From Prorocentrum cordatum (lineage: Eukaryota > Sar > Dinophyceae > Prorocentrales > Prorocentraceae), in NCBI GenBank assembly GCA_963575745.1, contig CAUYUJ010015295.1, positions 81,001-145,000 on the forward strand: 64,000 bases of DNA. The letters are read 5' to 3'. Each line of letters begins with the position of its first letter. Position 1 is the first letter of the stretch. The notes under the pieces were generated by a model. It saw only the letters and a program-made list of their open reading frames with translations. It was not told where the DNA came from and made no database searches. A program made the position numbers and the translations under genes. This document shows positions 29,841-43,700 of the stretch, piece by piece.

Positions 29841-30040
29841 TAGGGGAACAAAAAGTGGCATAAACATAAAAACTCGGAGGTCCGCGCGGATTTCTCGGAT
29901 CGGCGCTGGACCCCCCTCCCTGGCGCGCGGAGCGCGCCAGGGGCGGCGCCGGAGGCGCCGCCGGGGGGGCCCAGCGCCGATCCGAGAAATCCGCGCGGAC
30001 CTCCGAGTCTTTATGTTTATGCCACTTTCTGTTTCCCCTA
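29841..30040. mobile_element. Inverted-repeat element family B, copy 2 (200 bp)
   Basis: TAGGGGAACAAAAAGTGGCA at the left and TGCCACTTTCTGTTTCCCCTA-type complement at the right, with a GC-rich centre nearly identical to 22566-22766. Very similar copies imply recent movement. Confidence 0.92.
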
Positions 30041-30419
30041 ATGTTGCACGTGACGGTGTGATGTTCCAAGGTGTGCGCAGCGAAGCGTTCATGCGATGAT
30101 GCACTGTGATGTGGCAGTGTGCAGAGAACGTCGTGCAACACTGCATGCGGAGTGCTCCGCAACTTCGCCGAGAACTGAAACTGTGCAGCGGTGCGTATGG
30201 AGTCCGAACTGAGTGGAGGCGCGGTGATCACGTAGTTCGGATGTGCTGGGGGGGAGGGAACGGGGCACGGGATGGACGGGGTGCTTAATCTGAGGGGCTT
30301 CTCCCTCTGCCGCCCCCGCCCATCCCCTCGGACTGCCTCCATGGCTGGGTCGACTGGATTGGTTGGTGGATTGGCTCCTTTGTTGGCGGCAGGCTGGCAA
30401 CTCGGATGGTTCGTTCGCT

Positions 30420-30612
30420 GAGCTGCCTTGATACGCCCGTTTCGATACGCAACACGTACTGTGCTCAAAACTTACGTGTCAAGACGTTGCGTGTTGGTTC
30501 AACGTGTTGGCCCGCGTTTTGGCGAACGTATCGCGCGAGACCTGCGTTTTCAGTCTACGTGTTGAGCTCCGTGTCAACACGCTGCGGCTTGCGTGTTGCG
30601 TGTCGGGGCAGC
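30420..30612. mobile_element. Family F, half copy
   Basis: Resembles the right half of the palindrome at 53190-53541: GATACGCCCGTTT, GACGTTGCGTGTTGG, GTTTTGGCGAACGTATCGCG, GTTGAGCTCCGT and a final TCGGGGCAG. The left half is absent. Confidence 0.78.
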
Positions 30613-30679
30613 TAAGTTCGTTCGATCTCTGGATGGGCGGTTGCCAGGCCGACTGGCCAGTCAGAATTGGGAGGAATAG

Positions 30680-30935
30680 AAGGAGGAGGAGCAGGAGCAG
30701 GAGTGGGATGAGCAGGAGGAGGAGGAGGAGGAGGCGGAGGAGGAGTGGGAGGAGGAGGAGGAGGAGGAGGAGGAGGAGGAGGAAGAGGAGATGAGGAGGA
30801 GGAGGAGGAGGAGGAGGAGGAGGAGGAGGAGGAGGAGGAGGAGGAGGGAGGAGGAGGAGAGAGGAGGAGGAGGAAGGAGGAGGAGGGAGGAGGAGGAGGA
30901 GGAGGAGGAGGAGGAGGAGGAGGAGGAGGAGTGGT
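30680..30935. repeat. (GGA)n polypurine tract
   Basis: Almost uninterrupted GGA/GAG triplets on the + strand, about 250 bp. Confidence 0.97.
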
Positions 30936-31207
30936 GGCCTGCAGGTTTTCTGGCTGGGTGGCCAGCGGCCGCCTCGGAGCGCGGGCCTGTCGCTCTGTCA
31001 CAAGGGGAGCGGGGCCCTGGGAGCGCGGTAACCCATGGCTCCTGCACGAGCTCGGCATCGCTCGGACGTGTGAATTTTTCCTCCGGCGAGGACCATCGAG
31101 GAGCATCCTTGATCATGTGGCGAAAAAACCAGGCACGAAACCGAAAAAAACACAGGGAATGGACGTCCGAGCGATGGCGAGCGAGAGCTCGCGTGGCCCC
31201 AGGATGA

Positions 31208-31344
31208 AATCGGGCACGTCCCCCTGCAGGAGAGATCTACGAAAACAGTCGAACATGTTCAGGGGACGATTTCTCTATCATGTTTGTGTTGCGATGGTTT
31301 TGTCTTTCGTCCAAGATCCGCCTGCAGGGGGACACGCCCGACCT
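31208..31344. mobile_element. Inverted-repeat element family A, copy 3
   Basis: AATCGGGCACGTCCCCCTGC at the left, GCAGGGGGACACGCCCGACC at the right; shares TTTCGTCCAAGATCC near the right end with the other copies. It lies 70 bp outside the LTR retrotransposon. Confidence 0.85.
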
Positions 31345-31408
31345 TACCCCAGGAACGCGAGCCCGCTGTTTTCCTCTGAAGGGTCGTGGCCGCGGGCTCG
31401 CGACGCCC

Positions 31409-31413
31409 AGTCA
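31409..31413 (+). other. Target-site duplication of the LTR retrotransposon (left)
   Basis: AGTCA directly before the 5' LTR; the same five bases follow the 3' LTR at 50546-50550. Confidence 0.9.
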
Positions 31414-31588
31414 TGTGTGTGAATCCCCCTACTTTCCTCCTATCTTGCTCATATCCATCGCCCCTCTTGGCTCGGATGACAGGTACTCGACACTTGGAGG
31501 TACGTTGGGTAAAACCATCGTCCCTCACCGTCTACCGACGGACACTCGGGGGTGGGGTCGGTCCATTGGTCCTCCTCACCCTCACACA
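31414..31588 (+). repeat. 5' LTR (175 bp)
   Basis: Begins TGTGTGTGAATCCCC and ends CCCTCACACA (TG...CA with short inverted ends). Identical to 50371-50545 except for C at 31528 versus T at 50485. Very short for an element of this size. It should contain the promoter; no TATA-like motif is evident. Confidence 0.97.
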
Positions 31589-31610
31589 GGTTATCAGCCT
31601 TCTCTTTTAT
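31589..31610 (+). other. Putative primer-binding site
   Basis: GGTTATCAGCCTT follows the LTR immediately and resembles, with rearrangement, the TGGTATCAGAGC initiator-tRNA site of many copia elements. Tentative. Confidence 0.4.
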
Positions 31611-31661
31611 ATCCGACATCGCGTCCAACCTGCGCCCCGACCTGACGACATCGGACTAGTT

Positions 31662-31706
31662 ATGCGAGATGACGGCACGACACCAGTCGTCCGTCCTCCC
31701 GCATGA
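31662..31706 (+). CDS. Short upstream frame overlapping the polyprotein start
   Basis: The first ATG after the LTR (31662) is in another frame and reads 14 codons to TGA at 31704-31706. It overlaps the polyprotein ATG at 31669. It may tune translation or simply be chance. Confidence 0.3.
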   Translation: MRDDGTTPVVRPPA

Positions 31707-34700
31707 TGAGTCGTCGCCGTCAGTCGCGCGCAACTTGGATGCTGATATGTCCGATATTCTAGGAGCTTCCCCCAATTTTGCGGCCCGCATGGCCATCTCT
31801 CCAGGAACCGACGGATTGGACGAAGCTATGCCCCCACCCAGTGCAGCGCAGTCAATGCAGCGGGAAACCGCAGCAATGCCAGCGTTGCCCACCCAGGCGG
31901 CACTTCAGCTCCACGCTATGCAAGCTGAGTTGCAACAGCTTCGTGCCTTGCATGCTCATAGCGTTTCCGCACCCCCACTTCCTATTGGAGATCAGACCCC
32001 CCTACAGCAGCGATTCTTACACGCCGCTCCAGGGCTCACGCCTCAATTCCCCACCCTTCATACCACATCTGACGTCCCTCCCGCAGCACTGCACCAGTCA
32101 GCGCGGCGGGAAACCGCAGCCCCGCCACAAACAGCGCAGCGGGCCACCGCAGCACCGTCCCAGACAGTGCAGCGGGATACCGCAGCTCCACACATGCCTA
32201 CACCTTCCTCCCCTCCGAGAGAGAGAGGCACAGGCACACGAAGGTGGGGCCATGGGACGCCCGAACAAACAGGGATTGAACAGGGACAGGTTTATGAGCG
32301 AGTCCGTGAATTCGAAAACCGTACTTCTGACCATGGCCCTAGTCGCCGTGCTCATTCTAAGAGCCAAGCTCCCAGGCGTGGCCCCGAACAGTACATTATT
32401 CGAGACGATCGCGGCAGTAGGAGTCCATCTGTCCGGGGGGTTCGTATTAGGCCCCATAGTTCCCCAGCCGCAAACCGACATAGGGAGGCTCTGCCAATGC
32501 AAGACATGGCTGAGCTACGAGATCACGTGCACACATACGTTGAATATCAAACTAGCCTCGTCCACAAGGCTGTGGCCTCTGATACCGCCGTCCTCCGGAG
32601 TGACCTCCAACAGGGTCTTTCGATCCTGGACGCTGCCGTCCAAGAGGACCGTCGGATCATGCAACAGCTGATGCAGCGTCTCGATACACAACGAGATCGC
32701 GAGACTAACGAACTTGTGGCCGTCAAGTCCGACTTCGATCGACTTGAAGCTAGCGTCATTCAGATTCGTCAACACAACGATGAACGTGCACGCATTCTTC
32801 GCGAAGAGCTGCGAGAAGTCGCGGGCACAGCTTCAGGTGCCTTCGGAGCGCCTTCCACCGCACTACAAGGTCATATTGCCACGATCCGTGGTGAAACGGA
32901 AGCTGCAGCACGTGAGCTGCACGATTATACACGCTCCGTTCAGCAAGATTTGTATGGCAAGTTATGTGAGGCCGAGAACGCTTTCCAAGCTCAACTCTCT
33001 TCCTGTCAGGTTCAACATGTACCACAGCTTCTATCCAGAGTCCACACTCTCGAGCAGACCGTAGCTGAGCTGCAGGTCGCACGGGCTCATACTGCGCAGG
33101 TGAGTCCCACTGCTACGGTGACCAACCCCGACGTGACGGCAGCTGTTCTACAGACCGTCCGAGCGGAGGTGGCCCACTTGCAAAGGCAGCTGCAGGATTC
33201 TGTGGCCGAGAGGGATGCCGAGTCAGCACGCGCGAATGCGCGCCTGGATCAAATGAACGCTGAGATGGCTCGTCTTGCTAACGAGAATGTTGACCTGCGT
33301 ACTCTAATTGTCAATCTTACTACCCACAATAAGGATGACGTTCGATTCCTCACAGACACTCAGAAACATCAACACGCTGAATGGGAAGTATTGTCTGATT
33401 GTGTCGCAAAACTGCAAGCAGACAACACCACGCTTGAGCAAACAATACAAGATCACATCGCGGACGCAGCCAAACATACACCTGATACCGGCTATCGCCG
33501 CCCCTCCCCTGACGCCGCTGCTCGCGATGCGGGGGGTTCTACTGGGGCCGCTTCCAAGCCGACACTTCCTCAGGCAGGAACTGGTGCTGACGAGCAGCGG
33601 GGAACCGCAGCCCAGCCTTCTGCCCCTGAGACAGCTGCAGACAATGCTAGCTTTCGAACACACTCTCCCATTAATATAGGTACACTCGGCTCCAACGTTG
33701 CGCAATCCCCGTATAATGCTGGCGGGTCACTACTTCCTGCCACAGTCAAAGAAAGTGACCGTGTTCGGGTCCCAGGCTTCCCTAAGATCACAGGAGTCGC
33801 CGATTGGATGAACGGAGTCCGTAAGGGTTTCAGAAACGCCTCTGGACGCCCAGCTCAGGCGTACGCCTTCATCATGATAGCGGAGAACCCTGAGATGACT
33901 TTTGAGGATCTCGCCGACAGCGGCGACTTCGAGAGCCTCGACTGTAAGTTAGCTGACGCTCTTCTCGAGATCCTCCCACATGAGTTAAGATTGCAAATGA
34001 AGCTGTTAGAGGACGTTGAACACAAAGCCAAGCGCATGCTTAAAGGACGTCAGGTATATCAGAAAATTATCCGTTCATTTGACGTCACCGTTGCCGAGGA
34101 TCACCTTCACGACTTTGATCGCATTAAGAATCTACGCATGCACGGAGACGATCTCCAGCGTTTCATCGTCGAATGGGATCGATTACTATTGGCTCTTACC
34201 AAACTACCCGAGATGTACATCATGGAATCCCTCTTTCGTACTCAGGTTCAGAGACATCCTTGGATGAAAGAAGACATGAGCAAATACAACAAAGCCAGGG
34301 CTGGAGCCAAAGATGAGAACGGAGAGGAGATCAAGACATACAATTGGCTCCATCAAAGAGTTTACGACGTTCTTGATTTACACAAGCTACAGAAGAATCA
34401 ATACAGCATGCAAAAAGAATCGCGGGACACCGTTGCCCCTGCCAAGACTAAGACCAAACAATCAAGCCGCAACTCACATTGCGTCCCTTTCTTCAAGGGC
34501 AAAGGGTGTCCCCGTCCAGATACATGTAAGTTTTTGCACACTGCTGAAAAGAAACCGCCGCCCAGACGCCACCCGTCGTCTCGTGATCCTCCCAGGAATC
34601 GCCAATCATCTCAACATCGTAGAGACGCTCGAGGCAGCGCCTCTGGCGCGGCTACTTCGAGGCCTCCAGCTGCCAGGTATTTTTGCTACGATTTCGCAAA

Positions 34701-37700
34701 GGGTAATATGTGTCAGCGCACTGGTTGCAACCGGCACCACGTGCATCCTTGCGTCTTCTATCAGAAGGGCAATTGCACCAACGGGGATACCTGCAAATTT
34801 GCCCACTATAAAAATGGCTTCAAGACGCCGCCTCGCAGCCCCAGCAGGCCCAGAAGCGAACAGAGGTTCCCCTCCCGAAGCCCAGGTGGTAGACGCTGGT
34901 CGCAGAGATCACGATCTTTCACCAGGAGTCCGGGGGGCAGGGCTTACTCCAGGAGTCCGGGGGGCAACCGTCGTTTCTCAACGAACACTCGACAGCCCTC
35001 CAAGAGCCCAGGTGGCACTCGCTGGTCCCAGAAGGACTCGCGATCGCCGTCTCGTTCGTCTCAGCGGCAAGGCCGATCACGTAGTCCAGGCGGTACAAGA
35101 TGGTCTCAGAGAGATTCACGATCTGGCTCCCGTTCCAGTCGGACATCGCAGTCCAGTCAACGACAGCGCTCTCCCGCTCGGAACACCAACCGAGTGTACG
35201 TGATACGCGAGAAGATCCTCGCAGTTTCACCTACACATGGTATCTCAAAGGCCCAGATTCTCAAGACCAAACCGCCTGCGACGACATCGACACCAAAACT
35301 AAAGGTTCGCTGGAACCTTGCTGCTACCGATATCGATTTTTTCACGGTTCGACGTAAGATGAGACCGTATCGGGAGTCACCAAACAAAGGCGGTGCTGTC
35401 CACGTTCCAGATCCAATACCCGATTGGTGGTGGATCCGTTCTCAGGCTCATCTGACACGCGCCCAGGAGAATGCATTCGCCCTCATACGGAGGCTGGACG
35501 ACGACGAGGACATCCACTTCGATTATTGCTACGTCGCAATTCCACAGGAGGACGTGCTGCTCCACACATATGCCACGGCGCAGCAGGCAACTGCAGCACC
35601 AGAGCAGCAGGAAACTGCAGCTTCGTCGCGGCAGGAAACTGCAGCCAGCGCCCCTCCAACAAAGGACACGGTAGCAATATCGCGTTCTTTCGTCCTTGAT
35701 AGCGGTTCGGCATTACACATTTCAGATAAAGCCGACATGACAGAATCCGAGAAAAAGGGCATTCGCATTGGACGAGAACACATTTTGGAAACCGCCAATG
35801 GCGAGAGAATCGTCAACCAACATGTACGTGTCAAAATCCCAGCACTCGGCATCGAGAAAGACACCCTGGTCATGGATAATTGCCCGTCCGTTTGGTCCAT
35901 GGGTCGTCTTGTCGAGGAAGATGATTGGGATATACATTGGAACAGAAGAATTGGATGCGTACTAACACCCCCACATGGCCAGCCTAAACAGGCTGTGGTA
36001 CATAACTTTATTCCACAGATCAATATCGACCACATGCATGATGCTCCGCCACCTCCGCCGACCCCCTTGTATTCCGCGAGGCGACACACGAAGGAATGCC
36101 CACGCCGACGCGTCAGGACATCATGCTGCGGAGTGATCCTGCCACAGTGGAAAAGCATGTCTCACAGGGACTGTGGTCGTGGTCGCTTTCAGACCTTTCC
36201 CATCGACCCCGCAGAGGAGACCCCCACTAAAGGCCCATGCTGGTGTTACACCCTCGAGGTTCTAAATAAACCCTCGTGCAGCGGTGACCCGCAGCAGGGC
36301 CCTGAGTGCGCTCTCCCTGTCGTCGAGAGACCGAGCATTGACCCCAGTCATTACTTGACTCATTCTCCCAAACACCCAGATTGTGAGATATGCGCTCGAG
36401 CTTTGATTCGCAACAAGCCTTGCAAAAGAAAACATAAGATGCGTTCAGATCTCGAGAAAAACGAAGATGATTCTACTTATGAGGCGTTCGTACCGAAGAA
36501 ATTTGGAGATTCCTTGACAGCAGATCATATCATTATTGGAGATGATGAGGCCACTGGCAGGCTGAAGGAAAGGTGTGCTCTCGTTGTCCTAGACAAGCAC
36601 ACGGGCACCATGATGGCCTATCCAGCATTGCACAAGGATGCCGAAACCACCAAACTTAGTCTGACGAAATTTGTCGCCCCCAATGATGAGGTTAAACATA
36701 TTTATACCGACAATTCCAAAGAACTCATCAAAGCATGTGCCACACTTGGCTGGCGCCATGATACCAGCACGCCACACCGACCTCAGACTAACGGGACTGT
36801 AGAGCGTGCTGTGCAGCGCGTGGTCAAAGGCACAAAGGCTGTCCTTATGGCTTCTGGTCTGGGACATGAATGGTGGTGCGAGGCTATGCAATGTTTCTGT
36901 AATGCCACCAACTTCTCTCTGTCTACTACCGGTACCGCATCTTCCGATCCAAATAAGGCGGAACTTACGCCATATGAGATTCGCTTCGGAGAGTCATTCA
37001 ATGGACGTACAGTACCCTTTGGCTCCAAAGTATATTGGAAATGCCTGTACCCGGAACTCAACACAGATAGTGATGGCAAGAAATTCACGAAGACGACACG
37101 CGAGGGATTGTTCATGGGTTATCATATGCATGCTGGCGGACGATGGTCTGGAGATTACCTAGTCGTCGACACCGCCACATATGCCAAATACCCAGACAGC
37201 ACCCATTGTCACGTTCATCGTGTCAAAGATATCGTCGTACCAGCTAAACTTGAGTTCCCAGTCGCTGACGGCGTTCTTACTCATCATAACCCGCCCATGC
37301 ACGAGTCCATTGCAGATGAGGCCAAAATACCTCTCGGCGACTGCTTGGACCCCATGCGCAACGATGACCCACGACTCAGCAACTACCCTGTGGACTGGGA
37401 CGACCCTGCTCATGCGCCGATGCAGGGGGAAACCCCAGCCGTCGCAGAGGCAGAATTACCAACCGCCCCTGCGGCAACTCCAGACTATTGGGAAGTACGT
37501 GATGCTACGATTCTTCGTCACATATGTACCCCACGTTTACAGTTGTTTATCCCCACGGACGCCCCAGAAGGGCTACCGGTACCATTGGAAAAGTTCGATG
37601 TAATTCGTGAATTTGAAACTACATCGACATTCCAGGGACAGGACAAGTTCAGAGACACATGGGATGGAGTCAGTGAGAGCGATCATCGAGCCCTGGGAGA

Positions 37701-40700
37701 ACCCTGGACAGGCACCGTGCGATTTTACTATGCTCCAGAATACACTTCCGATGGCAAAATTAAATCAATGGGACGTGATACCAAAATACAGAAAACTACT
37801 AGGCCCGATCACTGTCTCGTGGAGTACTGGAAGTGTCTTTCTGGACGCCAGCGCGATCGCGAACGTACATTCGGTAAGCTGGTTTCCGAAGCTCGTGCTC
37901 GCCGACATGAGGCAACTCTGAAGACCTGGTCTCGTCAGGATAACAACGCCAAAACACTTAGAACAACACGCTCGGATGGACCGAAATGGGACCGTGTCGA
38001 GCGTCGAATCACTCTTGACACGCACACCGGAGACACGATCCGAGATGAACAAGTCAAGGGCGTCACAGACAAAACTATTTTGTACGCCCCTGTCCCTGGT
38101 GGTCCCCGAGACATTACTACGGTGCTGTATTATTTACCCGATAATGAGCACCGGGAAACCAGTGCATCGTCATCATCGCCGGCTAGAGCTGCAGTGGCGA
38201 TCGCATCACCGACAAACATTGAACACGATGGTCCATCATTCGGTGCTTTGAATCCACTTTGTCTCACACTGAAACCGACCTTCGCGCAGTTTGTCCGGCA
38301 GAGAAAGGTTTCTGGTTTTGTTGATGCTCCTATCATGGCCGTCCTTCCCAAAGACACGCCTGATCAGCCACATCGTGAGCGTCATGAAACTACCTCATAT
38401 GCACTGGTAACCCAGAGCCTCAATAAAAAGCAAATAGCAGCAGAACCACGCGCTCAGGCCGCTCTCCGTGGAGAATATGATCGCCTTCGCGCACAGACCA
38501 CATGGATGGAAGACACCGTCGCTGAACGCGCCGATGTCAAAGCGCAGGCCATTAAGGAGGGCAAGGACATTCATTTTGCGCATTTACTCGAACTCGGAAC
38601 TGTGAAGCATTCCGAACTCCCACCTGAACAGCGCAAATACAAAGGTCGCGTTGTCTGCCAGGGAAATACTATGAAAGATCAAACAGGCCTGGCAGCGGTT
38701 TTCGCTGATGCCGCATCCAGCGCATCACATATTGAGGCGTCAAAGCTCGTTGATGCTGTCGCACACATGCCCGGTTACAATGGTGGCCAGAGTGATGCAC
38801 CATCAGCATACACGCAGGCGCTGTTGTACGGTGATGGCAGAATTGACCCAGTCGATACATGGATCAGCCTCCCACCGGCACGTCGACCAGCATCATGGGC
38901 TAAATACAAAGACCCAGTGTGCCGACTCCGTTTGGCTCTCTATGGTCATCCTCTTGCTGGCGTCTTTTGGGAGAGACACTGCAAGACATGCCTTGAGAGC
39001 AAAGGATTCGTTCCTATGCAAGGATGGGAATGCATTTGGACCCACCCTAAACTTGGATTGGTGCTTTCTGTATACGTCGACGACTTCAAGCTGGCCGGCC
39101 CAAAAGACAACCTAGAAGCTGGATGGAACCTCATCCGGGACAGTGGCATCAAGATCGATCCGCCCACCAAACTTGATCAATATCTCGGTTGCGGACAGGC
39201 TCCATATACAGTATCAGACATCGAGTTCAACAAACGTATGGAGACCATTCGTCCTTTACTGCCTCAAGCGCAGCGGGACACCGCAGCCTACAAAACTGCC
39301 AAAGATGTCCGTGGCGTTCGATATAATATGAGCGGGTATATTGATCAATGTATCGATCGCTACCTTGAGGTTGCTGCTACCATTCCAGACAATCCGAAAA
39401 TGAAGTTCCGAGACCTACCCGTCTCCGAAACCCCTGGGATCGAGGACTCCGCCTTCACAGAAGCTGATTTTGACGACAAAGGCGTCCTCGGCCCAGAGTC
39501 GGCTAGCATTCTAATGAAAATTTTATATCTTGCAAGATGCTGTCGCTTTGATTTATTACACCCAGTCTGCATGTTGGCACGCGAGATTACCAAATGGAAT
39601 CGAGCTTGCGACAAACGTCTGCATCGTCTTGTATGCTACATCAAGCACACCAAGACGCATAGCTTGCAGGGTTTCATCGGCGATTCCGCCGATAAACTTT
39701 CCATTATACTGTTTACAGACGCTTCCTATGCAGATTGTGTTTCTACGTCGAAGTCCACGACAGGCATCTTTGCCGCCATTGTGGGCCCCAACACTTTCTT
39801 CCCGATCAACGCCGTGTGTAAGAAACAAACCGTGGTTTCGCATTCCTCTACGGAATCCGAAATCGTCGCGTTGGACACGGCGCTCCGGGTTGAAGGCCTC
39901 CCCCTGCTTACCTTTTGGGAGCACGTTGTACGCACGCACAAGGCCCGCGACAAAGTTGCCGCCGCCTCTCGCAAACAGCGTAAGCCACCAACGTATAAGA
40001 AGCAGGGGGAAACCCCAGCCCCTGGCACTTACGACTCTCCTCGATCCACCCTAACAACATTCGGCGAACATCCTCTACATGACCATCGCAAAGTTCATTC
40101 TGATAAGAACCCTCCGCAGGTACAGCTTATCATAGCCGAGGACAATGAGGCTGTTATCAAAATAGTAAAGAAAGGTAGGACGGCCGCATTGCGGCACCTC
40201 CATCGCACGCATAGAATCAACCTGGATTGGATCGTGGAAGTCTGTCAACATGAACAAATACATTTGTCACACGTAGGTACTAAGGAACAAGTTGCGGACA
40301 TGATGACAAAACATTTCGACTCCAAAAAGAGTAATGTTTGGGAAACACTTCTCGAGCTTGCGCTCATTCGTCCTTCGCCATCATTGAATAAGGGCATGCG
40401 TCAACATATTATGACGGAGGACGAGGGGACTACACCCAACGGTCTACCGCACTCCGCCGACCCCCCAAAACCTCCAGGATGTTCGGGCTTCTGTGAAGTT
40501 GCTCTCACTTCCAAGGACCCCTGGGGCGACGTTGGATCAGCATGTGGTAAGAGATGTGTTGGTTGCCCTAATCACGAGGGTTTGCACTCATGTGGACATC
40601 ATCACAGCATCACAGCCGGGTCCAACGCTTCGCGTTCGGCACGGACCAAGTCCCCGCGACAACGCCGCAAGTCTCCTCAGAAGAGTCCGACCCGGGCCAA

Positions 40701-43700
40701 GAAAGACCCGGGACCGACCCGGGCTAAGAGCCCGACCCGAACTAGGCGTAAGGTTGATACAGGTCACCATTTTTCGACATCGTTTTCCCCTGATCCATCC
40801 TCTTCTTCACCATTACGCACTCTTGTTATACGAGATGTTATGCATAACCGCAGCGTTTCTTCCCAAGCGGAGGAAACTCCGGCCGCCCCGCCTGGCCCCG
40901 GCGCGGTAGGCGGCTCAAACACACAGTTGCAGGATCGGTCTCGTTCCCCCCCCAGCAGCATGCAGCGGGGCACCGCATCGAGCTCAGGGGGTAACCCTAG
41001 CGCTCCACGCGGAGGGCAACCCCCGCTAGAGGGCGGCGATGACCAGGACGTTGACATGGTTGACATCACGGTAGGGACACTACGTTTCAATCGTGCCTTT
41101 CCGATGATCCAGCGCCCAGCCTGCACTCTTCCTCCAGACGGACCAATCATTCGACCCACTGTTGGAGCTGCGTTCGATACTCAGCTACCGTGGGCAGGCC
41201 CTAATAAGTTCCCGATAGCTTTTACTCAGGCACCAGAGGGCTCTGGCGTTTGCTTCCTTGAATGCTCACGCAAAGACCTTCGTAACGCCGTCGAGATGGA
41301 TGTTGAGATTTCGATGCAAAATTTGTTGCAGGAGACGACACTCCCTTGGGTTTCATTCTTTGCTGTTCTGCATTCGTATGTAGCCAAGGCTTGCCTCGAC
41401 CAGGATATGAATGACCAATTGGAGAGCATCGTTCAACACTTCAACTGGCTTCGCACCGAGGCTCTCGGCCGTGCAGCGGGAGACCGCAGCATAGCAGCGG
41501 GAGACCGCAGCGAGCCACCGTTGATGCCATCTCTTGAGTGCCTCTCACACGCCGCCACGTCCTTGTGGAAAGGACTCCAAGGTGCATGGCCTACAGTTGG
41601 ATCCACCGCCATTGGTGGATGGGTGAGCTCTTCTCTTGACGACACATATAACATGTACAAAAAGGAGCATCGCCCATTAGGTCTAGACAGCCTTGACACG
41701 CCCAACCACGGACATAATTTTGGTGTCCAGCGGCCCTCTTCTGGATTGACACACGGAAAAGCTCTTCCACACAAGAGCGACTGCGCAGGTTCGGTTGGCT
41801 CGTTCGTGGAAAACAGCTACAACTCGTTCATCGACATCCCCGCTCGAGACCTCAACAGTGACATGAGAACGGCTTCGCCTAAACACCATGTCCAGTACAT
41901 AGGAGGGGGCAGTTGTCGTTTGGACCCGCCGTGCGGATCTGGGGGCCACTTGTCTCGCCCCATTGCCATCGCTAGCCTCACCGACACAGGTAGCCATCGA
42001 TACGCAGCGGGAAACCGCAGCGGTGATGACCCCTGGCGTGAGGATCTTGAGGCGAACGAGAGTCCCGTTCGTACTAGTGGTTGGGCCCCGGGACACCAAA
42101 GGCGAAACATCTTCGGATGCCCATCACACAACCAACAGATTTTTCCTTTGTTGGCTTCCGACCCTTTGTTGGTTTGTGCCGACTCTACATCCCGCGGTGA
42201 CAGTACTAACGATTTCATTGACTTCGATCACGCTAAGCATCACACGTGGACCAACGCTTCCGTGCTCAAATGCTTCGCGGATGAGAATGGCTGGATGCAG
42301 ATCGCCACAGAGGATCTTGGATTATCCATTAACCATGCCCTTGGACCTACAGGCACTGCCACCCCATTCTTCTACATCTTCACCGACTCGGGACCTATGA
42401 TGGGAAAAGCCAGCAAGAATTACCATACGCCTGAAGAGGCCATCAACATGCTGTGCAGTTATGATTGTATTCGCCAAGTTGGACAACCCTTCTCAACGCT
42501 ACTCGTCCCAACCCCAGTGCATCAAGAGTACATGGGAGGAGCCACTCTCGCTACTCTAGCCTCCGCGGCTCGGGACTGTATCCTGGACTGGTTCTACTCC
42601 TACATTCCAGGATTCTGGGATGATCACGTCGTGCAGCCAGGCACGGATCTTCCTCAGCGCCCCGAGGGTTCGTCCGATGAAGACTACAAAGACCTGAGCC
42701 TTGTCCCAGAGCTTCAGCGCCTGGACCAGCGCGCATCGGAGAGGAAACGAATCATCATCACCAACGCTGAAAAAGGCACCACCATTGATGGTATTGATTC
42801 TTCACTCTGGAGTCTCCATCGTGATATCCTCGAAAGAATCGCCACGCTCAGAGAGATGCGCGCCCAGAATATGGACACCGCTCAAAGAAAACGCTACTTC
42901 GACATGGATGAAGCCCTATGGGACACTTGGGCCGACCTTGATGCTCATTACAAACAATTGTGGTATGAGCGTGGTGCCACTGCCACTTTTTGGTGGAACA
43001 ACAATGACATCACGTTCCCAGACTACAATCAGAAAAGCGTCGATGCCCAAAGAGTGGACCTGGGTTGGGAGAGACGGGACCACCGTGCGTACCAACGCAA
43101 GTGGGAAGCACAAGAAGGATGCCTGCTCGAGATGATGCCGCATATCACTATCGGCCTTGATAGATTTTGCGACGTTGCGAACTGGTATAAACATCCTCAC
43201 GTCATTGGCCCTGGCACGGCCAAAGATTGGGGCTTACCTCACCACTTCGACACCATCTCGAAAGATATGTGCATCCTTATGCAGACACGTGGTATTTCCG
43301 TGATCAACAACTCGGCATGGACACAAGCTATGGATCGCACCAAGGATGATGGATGGCACTGCCAGAAGACAGGTGCGAATTGGGCTCGCTTCGCTGCGCA
43401 ATGGGTCACCTTTGCAACACTCAAGAACCTTTACGGCGTAATGAACTCTAAGCCAAGTCAGTTCTACGCTTTCAAACAGCCCGCAGTGAAGCCGCTTAAT
43501 GAGCCACAATCTCATAGTTTGTCCCACATGTTGCTGATCGCGTGGCACCATCGTCAAGTACACATCCAGAGTCTATACGATCACGTTTCAGCATCAAACG
43601 TTGATCGTGCGAAGACCAATGAGTTGATGTGCATGCGTGCCGCTCATAACCTCTGCAATTGGACCAAGCAGCGGGACACCGCAGCTGTGCAACGGGAAAC

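Larger units (their letters stand above)
28912..31413 (+). other. Dynein intron 4, left part
   Basis: G-rich GGGA repeats at 28920-29135, then unassigned sequence (29190-29600), a family B end (29607-29667), a full family B element (29841-30040), a copy of family F (30420-30612), a GGA tract (30680-30935) and a family A element (31208-31344), up to the retrotransposon. No further dynein exon was recognised. Confidence 0.65.

Noticed and set aside
37159-37413. Antisense frames across the giant polyprotein as separate genes
   Set aside because: Short, scattered and without protein-like features; expected by chance opposite an 18-kb frame.
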